The notes: generated by a model not told the origin, from the sequence alone. A stretch of 64,000 bases of DNA from Bacteroidaceae bacterium (GCA_017509605.1 JAFWPH010000009.1:1-64000), one strand, 5' to 3'; numbered from the stretch's first letter, positions 42,656 to 52,057 are shown. Numbers and translations are program-made.

Positions 42656-43537
42656 TTATTTGAGTTCAAAAGATGTCTGTCCTATCATCCTGTTGTCGGC
42701 GAAGATGAAGATCTTGTATGTCCCGGCGCTGAGATATTCGTTGACATCCCAATAAAGCGTCACATCCTGTTCTTCACCGTTATACTCGATGTATTTCTTG
42801 ATGGAGTAGGTGAGGTCGGTGTTTTCGTACTGGAATGTCGCAGTGCTGTTGGTGAGCACAGAATTGTCGGGCTTGAGTATTCTCGCGTAGATGATTCTCT
42901 GCCCGTTTTGGGCTGTGACGTTTTTCGTGATGGTGAATCCGAAAGCGATGCTTCTGACGTCCTTCACTTTCTTGGCTTCCTTGTTGCGTTTGTTGCGGGT
43001 CTGCACCCAGAACTTCGTGGCGTCGAGTTGGGCTGCGATATCTACTTTGTCCTTGAGCTGATTACGCTCCTCAGAAAGGTTCGATATCTGGGTAGCTGCC
43101 TCATTGTACTGCTTCTTGATGTTGGTGTTCTCGGCAGTGAGCTTCTCGTTGAGACGATTGAGGGAATCGACTTGCACGATGTAGGAACGAAGCACTGCCC
43201 TGAGTGTCTCGATCTCTTTTTTCAGACGGGTGATCTCGGCCACATCTGTTGCCTTGGTCCTTCGGAGTTCCTCTAACAGCTCCTGGGTGTGACGCCTCTC
43301 AATGTCAATCTGAGCCATCAGTGAGTCGTTGGTGAGCTGTTTCTGCAACTCACCATACTGAACGTCGAACTGTTGGTACTGGTTTTCCATCTCCTGTTTG
43401 TTGATCTCAGCCAGTTGCATGAGCTCCTCGTTCTCTAACTTCTCGTTTTTGAGGGATTGGCTGAGGTAGATGATGGCGGCTGCCAATCCAACGACGAGCA
43501 GTCCCACAGCACTCCAGATGATGATATTCTTCTTCAT
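42656..43537 (-). CDS. Membrane-anchored coiled-coil protein
   Basis: A 293-residue protein with one N-terminal membrane segment (residues about 7-27, IWSAVGLLVVGLAAAIIYL). A long coiled coil follows (about 28-165) rich in Glu, Lys and Leu heptads, ending in a beta-rich C-terminal domain (about 185-293). The layout suggests a periplasm-facing rod with a sensor or binding head. Proteins of this type occur in Bacteroidales, but I cannot name a function. It ends just upstream of rpe on the same strand and may belong to that operon. Confidence 0.7.
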   Translation of the reverse strand: MKKNIIIWSAVGLLVVGLAAAIIYLSQSLKNEKLENEELMQLAEINKQEMENQYQQFDVQYGELQKQLTNDSLMAQIDIERRHTQELLEELRRTKATDVAEITRLKKEIETLRAVLRSYIVQVDSLNRLNEKLTAENTNIKKQYNEAATQISNLSEERNQLKDKVDIAAQLDATKFWVQTRNKRNKEAKKVKDVRSIAFGFTITKNVTAQNGQRIIYARILKPDNSVLTNSTATFQYENTDLTYSIKKYIEYNGEEQDVTLYWDVNEYLSAGTYKIFIFADNRMIGQTSFELK

Positions 43538-43726
43538 TTCGTTGATGTAAAGGTCTTATGTAAATTGTCTCTCTTAATGATTGATGATGTGAACGGGGAT
43601 TTTATAGAAGGCCCCATTGCATGTTTGTTCCAAAATCAAGTACAAACATAATCAAAAATGCTGATATAGTGGGGATGAAAGCGGAAAAAAATCCTCTTGG
43701 CAGGAAAAAAGGATGTTTAAGGGCAT

Positions 43727-43765
43727 GGAAAAAGCCTTGCAGCACATTCGCTACAAGGCTTTTCC
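43727..43765. terminator. Terminator between EF-G2 and the coiled-coil gene
   Basis: GGAAAAAGCCTTG pairs with CAAGGCTTTTCC with one bulged A. The gap 43538-43853 otherwise shows only the leader of the coiled-coil gene and A/T-rich sequence. Confidence 0.65.
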
Positions 43766-43853
43766 TTTTCTCGGCTGTCAGATAGCCGGACATTGAGCCA
43801 AAGAGACGAACCCAAGCATAATAACTGGTCGCTCGTTTGGCGTTGGGTGAGGA

Positions 43854-46013
43854 TTAATCCTCGTCTGTGTTCTGCTCCTCGAACTCCTTCATCAGCTTCT
43901 GCTGGATGTCGGTCGGCACGAGCTCGTAGCTCGAGAACTTCATGGTGAAGGAAGCACGTCCGCCAGTGATGGAACTGAGTGAAGTGGAGTAGTTGGAGAG
44001 TTCCTTGAGAGGCACTTTGGCAGCGAGAATCTCGTATCCGCTCTCGCTGTGGCTTCCCATGATCATGCCACGGCGTCCCTGAAGGTCGCTCATCACATCA
44101 CCCATCTTGTCGCTTGGAACATAGACCTCAACGTCGTAGATAGGTTCGAGCAACTTTGGACCGGCGTTCTTGAACGCGTCGCTGAAGGCATGACGGCCTG
44201 CGAGCATGAACGAGAGCTCATTGGAGTCAACCGGGTGCATCTTACCGTCGTAAACGATGACGCGGACGTCGCGAGCGTAGCTACCAGTAAGAGGACCTGA
44301 CTCCAGACGGTTCATCACACCCTTCATGATGGCGGGCATGAACCTGGTGTCGATGGCTCCACCTACCACACTGTTGATGAAGACGAACTTACCACCCCAT
44401 TCGAGGTCAATTTCTTCCTTGCTCTTCACGTTGATCTTGAACTCCTGGTTTCCGAACTTGTAAACCACGGGATCTTCCATACCTTCAACGTATGGCTCGA
44501 CGATGAGGTGAACCTCACCGAACTGTCCGGCTCCACCCGACTGCTTCTTGTGACGGTAGTCAGCCCTTGCGGTCTTGGTGATGGTCTCACGGTAAGGAAT
44601 CTTGGGCTCTTCGAACTTGATCTTGATCTTCTCGTTGTTCTCCAGTCTCCACTTGAGCGTGCGGAGGTGGAACTCACCCTGACCCTTCACGAGCGTCTGC
44701 TTCAGTTCCTTGCTCTGCTCCAGAATCCATGTCGGGTCTTCCTGGGCCATCTTCTGGATGGCAGCGATCATCTTCTCTGAGTCGCCCTCACTCTCGGGCT
44801 TCACAGAACGGATATACTTGGGATCGGGATATTTGACGAAATCGAACTTGTAGTCGCAGTCCTTGTCAACAAGGGTGTTGCCTGTGCGAACGTCCTTGAG
44901 CTTCACGGTGCAACCGATGTCACCGGCATGGAGCTCGTCGACTGGCATTCTGTTGGCACCAGCGCAAACGAAGAGCTGTGCGATACGCTCCTTGGAACCA
45001 CGGTCTGAGTTGGTGAGGTCATCGCCCACCTTGATGGTGCCGCTCATCACCTTGAAATACTGTACACCACCGATATGGGGCTCGTTGGCAGTCTTGAAGA
45101 AGTAGAGCGCTGTCGGTCCATTGGAATCGGGAGCCACCTCTTCACCGCGTGTGTTCTTCACCTTCGGCATCTCGTCCACGAAAGGAACAACATTACCGAG
45201 GAATTCCATGAGACGACGTACACCCATGTCCTTGGTGGCGCAAACGCAGAAAACGGGGAAGATGCTTCTGGTGACAAGACCCTTGCGGATTCCTTCTCTC
45301 ATCTCGTCCTCTGAGAGACTCTCGGTCTCGAAGAACTTCTCCATGAGACCTTCGTCGTTCTCGGCGGCAGCCTCTATCAGGGCAGCGTGAAGCTCATTGG
45401 CCTTGTCGAGCTCTGATGCAGGGATGTCCTCGATGATAGGAGCACCACCCTCTGGCTTCCAAGAGTACTTCTTCATGAGGAGAACGTCGATCAGCGAGTT
45501 GAAGTCAGGTCCCTCGTTGAGAGGATACTGAACTTGCACCACTTTGGATCCGTAAGTCTCGCGCAGTTTCTCCACACAGTTGTTGTAGTCGCACTTCTCG
45601 CTGTCGAGCTGGTTGATGAGGAAAATGACGGGCTTGCCAAGCTTCTCTGTATATCTGAAGTGGTTCTGTGTTCCCACTTCAGGACCTCTTTGTCCGTTGA
45701 TGAGCAAGACTGCTGTGTCGGTGACGTTGAGCGCTGTGATGGCAGCTCCCACAAAGTCGTCAGAACCCGGGCAGTCGATGAAGTTGAGTTTCTTACCGTT
45801 CCATTCAGTGTGGAAAACAGTGGAGAATACGCTGTATCCATACTCCTGCTCTACAGGAAAATAGTCGCTCACGGTGTTTTTCAATGTGATTCTACCGCGG
45901 CGACTGATAACCCCTGCCTCATACAACAAGGTCTCTGTGAGTGTGGTTTTACCCGCACCGTCATTGCCTAAGAGGGCAATGTTCTTGATTTCTTTTGTTT
46001 GGTAAACTTTCAT
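43854..46013 (-). CDS. EF-G2-type elongation factor paralog lacking the catalytic histidine
   Basis: A 719-residue translation-factor GTPase with all EF-G domains. The P-loop is GNDGAGKT. In switch II the usual DTPGHVDF is replaced by DCPGSDDF (Ser84 where the GTPase-activating histidine should be), and the NKxD motif reads NQLD (134-137). The switch I region also departs from the usual ERGI-type motif (VEQEYGYSV). These changes predict little or no GTP hydrolysis. A Bacteroides EF-G2 paralog without GTPase activity is known to support translocation during starvation and gut colonisation; this gene looks like its counterpart. It is not the housekeeping fusA, and no rps genes adjoin it. Confidence 0.88.
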   Translation of the reverse strand: MKVYQTKEIKNIALLGNDGAGKTTLTETLLYEAGVISRRGRITLKNTVSDYFPVEQEYGYSVFSTVFHTEWNGKKLNFIDCPGSDDFVGAAITALNVTDTAVLLINGQRGPEVGTQNHFRYTEKLGKPVIFLINQLDSEKCDYNNCVEKLRETYGSKVVQVQYPLNEGPDFNSLIDVLLMKKYSWKPEGGAPIIEDIPASELDKANELHAALIEAAAENDEGLMEKFFETESLSEDEMREGIRKGLVTRSIFPVFCVCATKDMGVRRLMEFLGNVVPFVDEMPKVKNTRGEEVAPDSNGPTALYFFKTANEPHIGGVQYFKVMSGTIKVGDDLTNSDRGSKERIAQLFVCAGANRMPVDELHAGDIGCTVKLKDVRTGNTLVDKDCDYKFDFVKYPDPKYIRSVKPESEGDSEKMIAAIQKMAQEDPTWILEQSKELKQTLVKGQGEFHLRTLKWRLENNEKIKIKFEEPKIPYRETITKTARADYRHKKQSGGAGQFGEVHLIVEPYVEGMEDPVVYKFGNQEFKINVKSKEEIDLEWGGKFVFINSVVGGAIDTRFMPAIMKGVMNRLESGPLTGSYARDVRVIVYDGKMHPVDSNELSFMLAGRHAFSDAFKNAGPKLLEPIYDVEVYVPSDKMGDVMSDLQGRRGMIMGSHSESGYEILAAKVPLKELSNYSTSLSSITGGRASFTMKFSSYELVPTDIQQKLMKEFEEQNTDED

Positions 46014-46238
46014 AATTTATTAATCTTAGTTTTCTTTAGGTTTGTATATTCTTTTCGTTAGTCGCAAACAAACCTTCGTGGCGATTTTTTCAATGCCACG
46101 TCGGTTTTTTACTTTTCAAACAGCGAATGTACGACAATTTACGCGTTTAGAGGATGATATGAAATATGTTGTAGAACACATCAGCGGTCTTTTGCCCACT
46201 TTTTCGCCGAAAGACGGTGCGAAGTTACAAAATATTCT

Positions 46239-46246
46239 TATATTTG
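46239..46246 (+). promoter_or_regulatory. Possible -7 box just before hemW
   Basis: TATATTTG ends 7 bp before the hemW ATG. If used, transcription would start at or next to the start codon, giving a leaderless mRNA. No TTTG box is found at 19-21 bp upstream, so support is weak. Confidence 0.4.
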
Positions 46247-46253
46247 CAAAATA

Positions 46254-47420
46254 ATGGCCAGTATATATATACATTTTCCTTTCTGTAAGAGCAGATGCAT
46301 CTATTGTGACTTCTTTTCCACCACATTTCTTGACCTTCGGAGTTCATACGTGGAGGCTTTGAAGAAAGAACTGGAAATGCAGCGCGGTTATCTTGGCGGT
46401 GAACCTGTCAAGAGCATCTATCTTGGTGGCGGCACACCTTCCCAAATGGATGTCGGCATGCTGTCGGAAGTGTTCAGATGTGTCTATGACCTGTTCGATG
46501 TCGTTTCTGCTGCAGAGGTGACAATGGAGTGCAATCCCGACGACCTGAACGATCGTTATTTGAGTTCAATGCGAGAACTGCTTCCCGTGAACCGCGTGAG
46601 CATAGGCGTACAGTCGTTCGATGACGCCCGTCTGTCGTTTCTTCACCGCCGTCACACCGCTTCTGGCGCCATCGAGGCCTTGTCGAGATGCCGTGAACAT
46701 GGCTATGCCAACCTGAGCGTTGATTTGATTTACGGCTTCCCCGGCCAGTCGTTGGAAGAATGGGAGGCAGACATTGACCAGGCTGTCGGTTTGGACGTGG
46801 AGCATCTCTCTGCCTATGCGTTGATGTATGAGGAAGGGACGGCGTTGTACGGGATGCTGTCGTCGGGCCTTGTGGAAGAACTCGATGAAGAAGTGAGCGT
46901 GAGCATGTATGACCTGTTGTTGAAGAAGATGGCCAGCTCGGGATATCGTCATTACGAAATCTCCAATTTCTGCAAACCAGGGTTTCATTCCCGCCATAAC
47001 AGCGGCTATTGGGATGGAACCCACTATCTCGGCATCGGCGCGGGCGCACATTCCTATAACGGTTCGGCTCGAGAATGGAACGAACCCTACCTCGACCTTT
47101 ATATTTCTGGGATAATGAATGGCAAAGTGGGCTACAGGGGTAGGGAGGAACTTGATGACCGCACTCGGTTCAACGAGCAGATCATGACCTCGCTTCGAAC
47201 GTCTGCAGGTGTGAACCTGACGAAACTCGAACACCAATTCGGCATCGGATTGAAGGATGCGCTTCTCGCCAAAGCCGCGCGCTATATCCAAGGTGGACAA
47301 TTGGAGTCAGGCCTTTACATCCCTATCGACACCTTGACTCCCACTTCTGATAAAGCGCTTCGACTCACCGCCAAGGCTGTCTTCACCTCGAACGGCATTA
47401 TTTCGGATTTGTTTGTTTGA
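46254..47420 (+). CDS. hemW: HemW, radical SAM heme chaperone (coproporphyrinogen oxidase-like)
   Basis: HemW is a radical SAM protein that binds and delivers heme. It was formerly annotated as oxygen-independent coproporphyrinogen oxidase. The 388-residue protein starts with YIHFPFCKSRCIYCDFFS, which carries the CxxxCxxC cluster motif. The SAM-binding GGGTPS and the ESIG-like NRVSIGVQSFDD motifs follow. The HemW-type C-terminal domain has LTKLEHQFG. The HemN extension that is specific to true coproporphyrinogen oxidases is absent, favouring HemW. It is divergent from EF-G2 and stands alone. Confidence 0.88.
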   Translation: MASIYIHFPFCKSRCIYCDFFSTTFLDLRSSYVEALKKELEMQRGYLGGEPVKSIYLGGGTPSQMDVGMLSEVFRCVYDLFDVVSAAEVTMECNPDDLNDRYLSSMRELLPVNRVSIGVQSFDDARLSFLHRRHTASGAIEALSRCREHGYANLSVDLIYGFPGQSLEEWEADIDQAVGLDVEHLSAYALMYEEGTALYGMLSSGLVEELDEEVSVSMYDLLLKKMASSGYRHYEISNFCKPGFHSRHNSGYWDGTHYLGIGAGAHSYNGSAREWNEPYLDLYISGIMNGKVGYRGREELDDRTRFNEQIMTSLRTSAGVNLTKLEHQFGIGLKDALLAKAARYIQGGQLESGLYIPIDTLTPTSDKALRLTAKAVFTSNGIISDLFV

Positions 47421-47533
47421 TGGAGAAAGTTGAAAACTTTTTTCAGAAATCTATAATAAAAAATGGTATGGTGCGTTATAGAAGTAAAGAGAGGCTTCCC
47501 CGCCTCTCCATAACCCCTCAAAACCATTTGCCT

Positions 47534-47713
47534 ATGAGCAATTCTACACCCACCTCAACCACACATTCCAAACAGCGCGTCGTAGAGATGAAGCGAAAGG
47601 CCCTTCACGCCAGTAGTGATGCCTTGTTCCTTGTCCGCATGTTCGCGCGTATGTGCCAACAAGGTCATATCAACGGTACAGATCTGCACGCAACAGCGTT
47701 GCATGCCTGCTGA
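47534..47713 (+). CDS. Possible small protein downstream of hemW
   Basis: A 59-residue frame starts MSNSTPTSTTHSKQRVVEMK and has a plausible helix (ASSDALFLVRMFARMCQQ). It lies between hemW and a strong terminator. No family is recognised and codon usage cannot be judged well at this length. The gap 47421-47834 holds nothing else. Confidence 0.3.
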   Translation: MSNSTPTSTTHSKQRVVEMKRKALHASSDALFLVRMFARMCQQGHINGTDLHATALHAC

Positions 47714-47738
47714 CTGTTTTGGCTTCACCAGAATAATT

Positions 47739-47769
47739 AAAGGCTGCGAATCATCGGTTCGCAGCCTTT
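47739..47769. terminator. Bidirectional terminator between hemW and efp
   Basis: Perfect 12-bp stems AAAGGCTGCGAA and TTCGCAGCCTTT with loop TCATCGG, placed between convergent transcripts. Confidence 0.88.
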
Positions 47770-47834
47770 AATCGTCGGTCTATAAAAGAATTGACTGTTT
47801 GAGCTTTTGTCGCTTACAGTTGATGGACTTGTCG

Positions 47835-48404
47835 TTACGACTTGCGTGAGACATAGCTTCCGTCGCGGGTATCGACCTCAATCATGTCTCCTTCGTTGAT
47901 GAAGAGCGGCACGCGAATCTCAACACCGGTCTCGAGTTTTGCCGGTTTGGTGGCGTTGGTGGCGGTGTCGCCTTTGAGTCCAGGCTCAGTGTATGTGACT
48001 TGGAGCATAATCTTGATGGGAGCCTCAGCTGTGAGGATGGCTCCTGTCTGGTCGTCGATAGAGGCCATCACCATGGTTTCGCCTTCCTTCAGGAAGTCTC
48101 CTCCAGTGATGAGGTCCTTGGCGATGTTGACTTGCTCATAAGTCTCAGTGTTCATGAACACCATGTCGTTTCCCTCCTTGTAGAGGTACTGGAACTGCTG
48201 ATGGGAGACTGTAACGTCCTCCAACTTGGCAGACACGATCCATGTGCGTTCAAGCACACGTCCATCCTCCACATTGCGGAGTTTCGTAATCATCACAGTG
48301 TTGCCCTTTCCTGGTTTCTTGTGAAGGAAGTCGATGACCACCCAAATCTTGTTGTCGTCAAGGCGGAGGCACACGCCTTTCTTGATGTCACCTGCTAAAA
48401 TCAT
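47835..48404 (-). CDS. efp: Elongation factor P
   Basis: EF-P rescues ribosomes stalled at polyproline stretches. The 189-residue protein has three beta-barrel domains. The tip loop KKPGKGNTV carries Lys33, the site that is beta-lysylated or otherwise modified in many bacteria. Domain II has QVNIAKDLITGG and the C-terminal OB domain has GVEIRVPLFINEGDMIEVDT, the signature of the family. No modification enzyme (EpmA/EpmB or EarP) lies in the window. A two-box promoter is about 155 bp upstream. Confidence 0.95.
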   Translation of the reverse strand: MILAGDIKKGVCLRLDDNKIWVVIDFLHKKPGKGNTVMITKLRNVEDGRVLERTWIVSAKLEDVTVSHQQFQYLYKEGNDMVFMNTETYEQVNIAKDLITGGDFLKEGETMVMASIDDQTGAILTAEAPIKIMLQVTYTEPGLKGDTATNATKPAKLETGVEIRVPLFINEGDMIEVDTRDGSYVSRKS

Positions 48405-48560
48405 AAATCTGAATGTTGTTTATAAAAATATTTATTCTTAAATGATAGTTGTCTTCAGTGTCGTCACAGACTGTTTGATGATGATGATTCTGTCTCCTCC
48501 TCTCTCCCCGAAAAGTGAAGTATTGTAGAAAAAGTCAGATAATAATCAGAAAATCAAGCG

Positions 48561-48591
48561 CAAAATTAGTGTTTTTTCATAAAATGACAAA
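48561..48591 (-). promoter_or_regulatory. Promoter for efp
   Basis: On the minus strand TTTG (48588-48591) is followed after 19 bp by TAATTTTG (48561-48568). The leader is about 150 nt. Confidence 0.75.
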
Positions 48592-48617
48592 AAAAAGAGC
48601 GTAAAAAGCCGATAAAC

Positions 48618-48649
48618 TTTGGGTAATAATTAAAAAATCACTAATTTTG
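48618..48649 (+). promoter_or_regulatory. Promoter for rpmH
   Basis: TTTG (48618-48621) and TAATTTTG (48642-48649) are 20 bp apart. This promoter and the efp promoter stand back to back, about 25 bp apart. The leader of about 165 nt before rpmH could hold control structures; no clear one is visible. Confidence 0.8.
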
Positions 48650-48819
48650 CACGCTGAATTCCCCAAATGACGCGTCAATAATTCGTTTACTCGTCGATGC
48701 GTTGTTCTGGATTCTGATGAAGCCCATCTAAAAATGAATGTCGAGGTGACAGGACCAATGTCGGATGGATCAAGAAAAGATTGAATGAAAATAATAATCA
48801 CAAATAAACAGCAAACAAG

Positions 48820-48975
48820 ATGAAAAGAACATTCCAGCCTCACAACAGAAAGAGAGTGAACAAGCATGGCTTCCGCCATCGTATGTCGACCGCCAATGGT
48901 CGTCGTGTTTTGTCAATGCGTCGCAAGAAGGGCCGCAAGCAGCTTACCGTATCAAGCGAGCGTCACGGTAAATAA
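48820..48975 (+). CDS. rpmH: 50S ribosomal protein L34
   Basis: A 51-residue, strongly basic protein starting [20 protein letters not shown] and including [19 protein letters not shown], the L34 signature. It is a component of the large ribosomal subunit. It has its own promoter and terminator. Unlike the usual bacterial arrangement it is not followed by rnpA and yidC, so the classical rpmH-rnpA-dnaA context is absent here. Confidence 0.97.
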   Translation: MKRTFQPHNRKRVNKHGFRHRMSTANGRRVLSMRRKKGRKQLTVSSERHGK

Positions 48976-49003
48976 CCGTTATGTCGGCTTATGCAAAAAA
49001 ATA

Positions 49004-49036
49004 AGCAGGAGTACTGACCTACTTCTGCTTTTTTTG
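49004..49036 (+). terminator. rpmH terminator
   Basis: AGCAGGAGTA pairs with TACTTCTGCT (one G-T pair) and is followed by TTTTTTG. Confidence 0.85.
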
Positions 49037-49110
49037 TTGTATATTTGCAGTGTGAATTGATAATCATCATTGGAATTTGATAATCATCATAAGAAGCATT
49101 TAAAACGACT

Positions 49111-49752
49111 ATGGGATTGAAAAAATATTTCAAAGGTAAATCGGGAGCGCTTTTCTGGTTCAACGTCCTTTTGGCGTTGGTGGTGCTGATAGGAGTGCCA
49201 TTGTTTGCTTTCTATTCCCTTAATACCCTTACCCATCATGGTGAGAAGATCACTGTCCCCAATGTGGTGAATGTGGATGCTTACCAGGCCACGGAGATAT
49301 TGAAGAAAGAGGGTTTGCTGTGTATCATCGGTGACTCCACATATTCTCCCAGCCACAAGCCTGGAGCTATCCTTGAGCAGACTCCTGCTGCAGGGAGTGT
49401 TGTGAAGAGCGGTCGTATTGTCTATCTGACCATCAACCTCAATGGAAAACCTTTGGTCCGCATGCCCGATTTGGTGAACAACAGCTCTTGGCGCGAGGCT
49501 GAGGCAAAGCTCAAGGCACTCGATTTCAAACTCTCGCCTGTAGAGGAGATCCAGGGCTATCCCAAGGGACTGGTGATAGGCATCAAACAGGGCACTCATG
49601 AGGTTCACAAAGGCGACTTGATATCCACCGAGCGCGCCCTTACCCTCCTTGTTGGTGCCGGTTTTCCCGAGGACACCCTTGGTTATGTTGACGACACCAT
49701 ATCAATCGAGACCGCTGTAGATTTTGACACGGATGACTCCGTGACCGAATAA
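49111..49752 (+). CDS. Membrane-anchored PASTA-domain protein
   Basis: A 213-residue protein with a short cytoplasmic N-terminus and one membrane segment at about residues 14-36 (LFWFNVLLALVVLIGVPLFA). Two to three PASTA domains follow (residues about 48-195): TVPNVVNVDAYQATEILKKE, VRMPDLVNNSSWREAEAKLK and a less regular third. PASTA domains bind peptidoglycan precursors or muropeptides. No kinase or transpeptidase domain is attached, which is the usual form in Bacteroidota. It overlaps the next gene by 1 bp (TAATG), so translation is coupled to the pseudouridine synthase. Confidence 0.85.
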   Translation: MGLKKYFKGKSGALFWFNVLLALVVLIGVPLFAFYSLNTLTHHGEKITVPNVVNVDAYQATEILKKEGLLCIIGDSTYSPSHKPGAILEQTPAAGSVVKSGRIVYLTINLNGKPLVRMPDLVNNSSWREAEAKLKALDFKLSPVEEIQGYPKGLVIGIKQGTHEVHKGDLISTERALTLLVGAGFPEDTLGYVDDTISIETAVDFDTDDSVTE

Positions 49753-50888
49753 TGGACGAACACATCCCTCCATCTCCGTCCTTGCCATCCAGTTACGATG
49801 ACATCGATGACGAAGAACTCGATGTCGTGGGGTTGCATAGCGAGTTTGCCGACCTCGACGCCTCCGACAGCGAGACCTCTCAACTGTACGAGCATTACCG
49901 CATCCCCGTCGATAAGAACCAGAAAATGGTTCGTGTGGATAAGTTCCTGTTCGACCAGTTGAGCGGTATCTCACGCAACCGCATCCAGAATGCCGCTGAC
50001 GCGGGTTTCATCTTCGCCAACGACCGCGCAGTGAAGCGCAGTTACAAGGTGAAGCCTTTCGATGTCATCAAGGTGATGCTCAACCGTCCTCCTTACAGCA
50101 ATGACATAGAGCCCGAAGACATACCTTTGGACATCGTGTACGAGGATGATGATGTGCTGGTTGTGAACAAGCCCGCCGGTCTGGTAGTCCATCCAGGTGT
50201 GGGCAACTGGACGGGCACGTTGCTCAATGCCTTGGCATGGCATTTCAGAAACGACAGTCGATACGACATCAACAACCCCGAGATAGGTCTGGTGCACCGT
50301 ATCGACAAGGATACGAGCGGTTTGCTCTGCATTGCCAAGACACCAGAGGCCAAAACGCATCTTGGCAAGCAGTTTTTCAACAAGACTACGAAGCGCGAGT
50401 ACAATGCCCTTGTGTGGGGCAACATTGTTGAGGACGAGGGCAGGATAGAGGGTAATATCGGTCGCGATCCCCGGAACAGGATGTTGATGGCCGTGTTCCC
50501 CGCAGATTCGGAGCAGGGCAAGCATGCTGTGACCCATTATTATCCTTTGGAGCGTTTTGGTTACGTCACTTTGGTCAAATGTGTGTTGGAAACAGGACGC
50601 ACCCACCAAATCAGAGTACACATGAAGCATATCGGTCATGTGCTCTTCAATGACATCCGCTATGGTGGCGACGTCATCCTCAGAGGCACCTCCCATGCCA
50701 AGTACCGTCAGTTTGTGGAGAACTGCTTCAAGGCCTGTCCCCGTCAGGCGCTTCATGCCAAGACGTTAGGTTTCACACATCCTCGTACGGGCAAGGAGAT
50801 GATGTTCGATTCCGAACTTCCCGCCGATATGTCGTCCTTGATAGAGAGATGGCGCAATTACTATACGACAGAGATTATGGCGAAATAG
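49752..50888 (+). CDS. RluD-family 23S rRNA pseudouridine synthase
   Basis: A 378-residue pseudouridine synthase. An S4 RNA-binding domain (about residues 58-105, RVDKFLFDQLSGISRNRIQ) precedes the RluA-type catalytic domain with Asp185 in VHRIDKDTSGLL. Further motifs are EYNALVWG and TGRTHQIRVHMKHIGH. RluD modifies helix 69 of 23S rRNA. The acidic N-terminal extension (about residues 1-45) is longer than in enteric RluD. The gene lies between the PASTA gene, with which it overlaps, and ddl. Confidence 0.9.
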   Translation: MDEHIPPSPSLPSSYDDIDDEELDVVGLHSEFADLDASDSETSQLYEHYRIPVDKNQKMVRVDKFLFDQLSGISRNRIQNAADAGFIFANDRAVKRSYKVKPFDVIKVMLNRPPYSNDIEPEDIPLDIVYEDDDVLVVNKPAGLVVHPGVGNWTGTLLNALAWHFRNDSRYDINNPEIGLVHRIDKDTSGLLCIAKTPEAKTHLGKQFFNKTTKREYNALVWGNIVEDEGRIEGNIGRDPRNRMLMAVFPADSEQGKHAVTHYYPLERFGYVTLVKCVLETGRTHQIRVHMKHIGHVLFNDIRYGGDVILRGTSHAKYRQFVENCFKACPRQALHAKTLGFTHPRTGKEMMFDSELPADMSSLIERWRNYYTTEIMAK

Positions 50889-50934
50889 AACGCCAGATTA
50901 AGATAAAAAACAAGAATCAATAAAGTTGAAGACA

Positions 50935-51936
50935 ATGAAGAAGACAATTGCAATCATTGCAGGTGGTGACTCTTCGGAACACGATGTGTCATTGCGCAGT
51001 GCTGAAGGCATTAACTCGTGGATAGACAAAGACAAGTACAATGTATATACTGTAGAGATCAAGGGGCTTGAGTGGGAGGCTCATCTTGCCGATGGCAGCA
51101 AGTCTCCTGTCAACCGTCATGATTTCAGTTTTATGGATGGCGAAAAGACGGTGAAACCCGACTATGCCTATATCACCATTCACGGCACTCCAGGTGAGAA
51201 TGGTATCCTCCAGGGCTACTTCGACTTGCTGCATATCCCTTATTCCTCTTGTAGCCTGCTTGTCGCAGCCTTGACTTTCAGCAAATTCACCCTCAACCAG
51301 TACCTGAAAGGCTTCGGCGTGAGAATCGCTGAGTCAATGCTGGTTCGTGCTGGCCGAGAGGTGAGTGCTGACGACGTGGTGAGCCGTATTGGTCTGCCCT
51401 GTTTCGTCAAGCCTAACGAGGGTGGCTCGAGTTTCGGCGTGAGCAAGTGCAGAACCGCAGATGACATCCTTCCCGCCATCGAGAAAGCAATGAAGGAGAG
51501 TCCCGAGGTGGTCATTGAGTCGGAGTTGAAAGGCATGGAAGTGGCCAACGGTGTCTATAAGACCAAGAAAAGTGGCATCCAGGTGCTTCCCATCACCGAG
51601 GTGGTGAGCCACAACGACTTCTTTGATTATGGTGCCAAGTATAATGGCGAGGTGGAGGAAATCACACCGGCCCGTCTGCCAGAAAGCACTACCAACAGGG
51701 TGAAAGCCCTGACAGCCGCCATTTATGAGATCCTCGGTGCCGAAGGCATCATGCGAGTGGATTACATCATCACTCGGGAAGAGGAGGATGGCAAGCCCGT
51801 TGACAAGATCAACCTACTCGAGATCAACGCCACTCCAGGTATGACGCTCACCAGTTTCATACCCCAACAGGCCAAGGCCGCGGGCATAGACATGAAAGAC
51901 CTGTTGTCCGACATCATTGAGGACAAGTTGTCGTGA
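50935..51936 (+). CDS. ddl: D-alanine--D-alanine ligase
   Basis: Ddl joins two D-alanines for the peptidoglycan stem peptide. The 333-residue ATP-grasp enzyme has the N-terminal IAIIAGGDSSEHDVSLRSA, the GLPCFVKPNEGGSSFGVSK ATP-binding segment, and the metal-binding end NLLEINATPGMTLTSFIPQ. The ATG at 50935 is chosen; a TTG 9 bp upstream is in frame but not needed. It follows the PASTA protein and pseudouridine synthase on the same strand, an envelope-linked neighbourhood. Confidence 0.95.
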   Translation: MKKTIAIIAGGDSSEHDVSLRSAEGINSWIDKDKYNVYTVEIKGLEWEAHLADGSKSPVNRHDFSFMDGEKTVKPDYAYITIHGTPGENGILQGYFDLLHIPYSSCSLLVAALTFSKFTLNQYLKGFGVRIAESMLVRAGREVSADDVVSRIGLPCFVKPNEGGSSFGVSKCRTADDILPAIEKAMKESPEVVIESELKGMEVANGVYKTKKSGIQVLPITEVVSHNDFFDYGAKYNGEVEEITPARLPESTTNRVKALTAAIYEILGAEGIMRVDYIITREEEDGKPVDKINLLEINATPGMTLTSFIPQQAKAAGIDMKDLLSDIIEDKLS

Positions 51937-52057
51937 TGTCCGTTGTCTATCCGTTTTCAGAATCCTCTCATTCCTGAGGCGATAGTAACTTTTTTACGAT
52001 TTGTATTTGAAATAATAGGAACACCCCCGATACCGTAGGAACTAAACCCGATACAAT

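Noticed and set aside
46042-46254. 70-codon frame between EF-G2 and hemW
   Set aside because: It overlaps the likely promoter and leader of hemW, has no recognisable domain and no neighbour supporting it.
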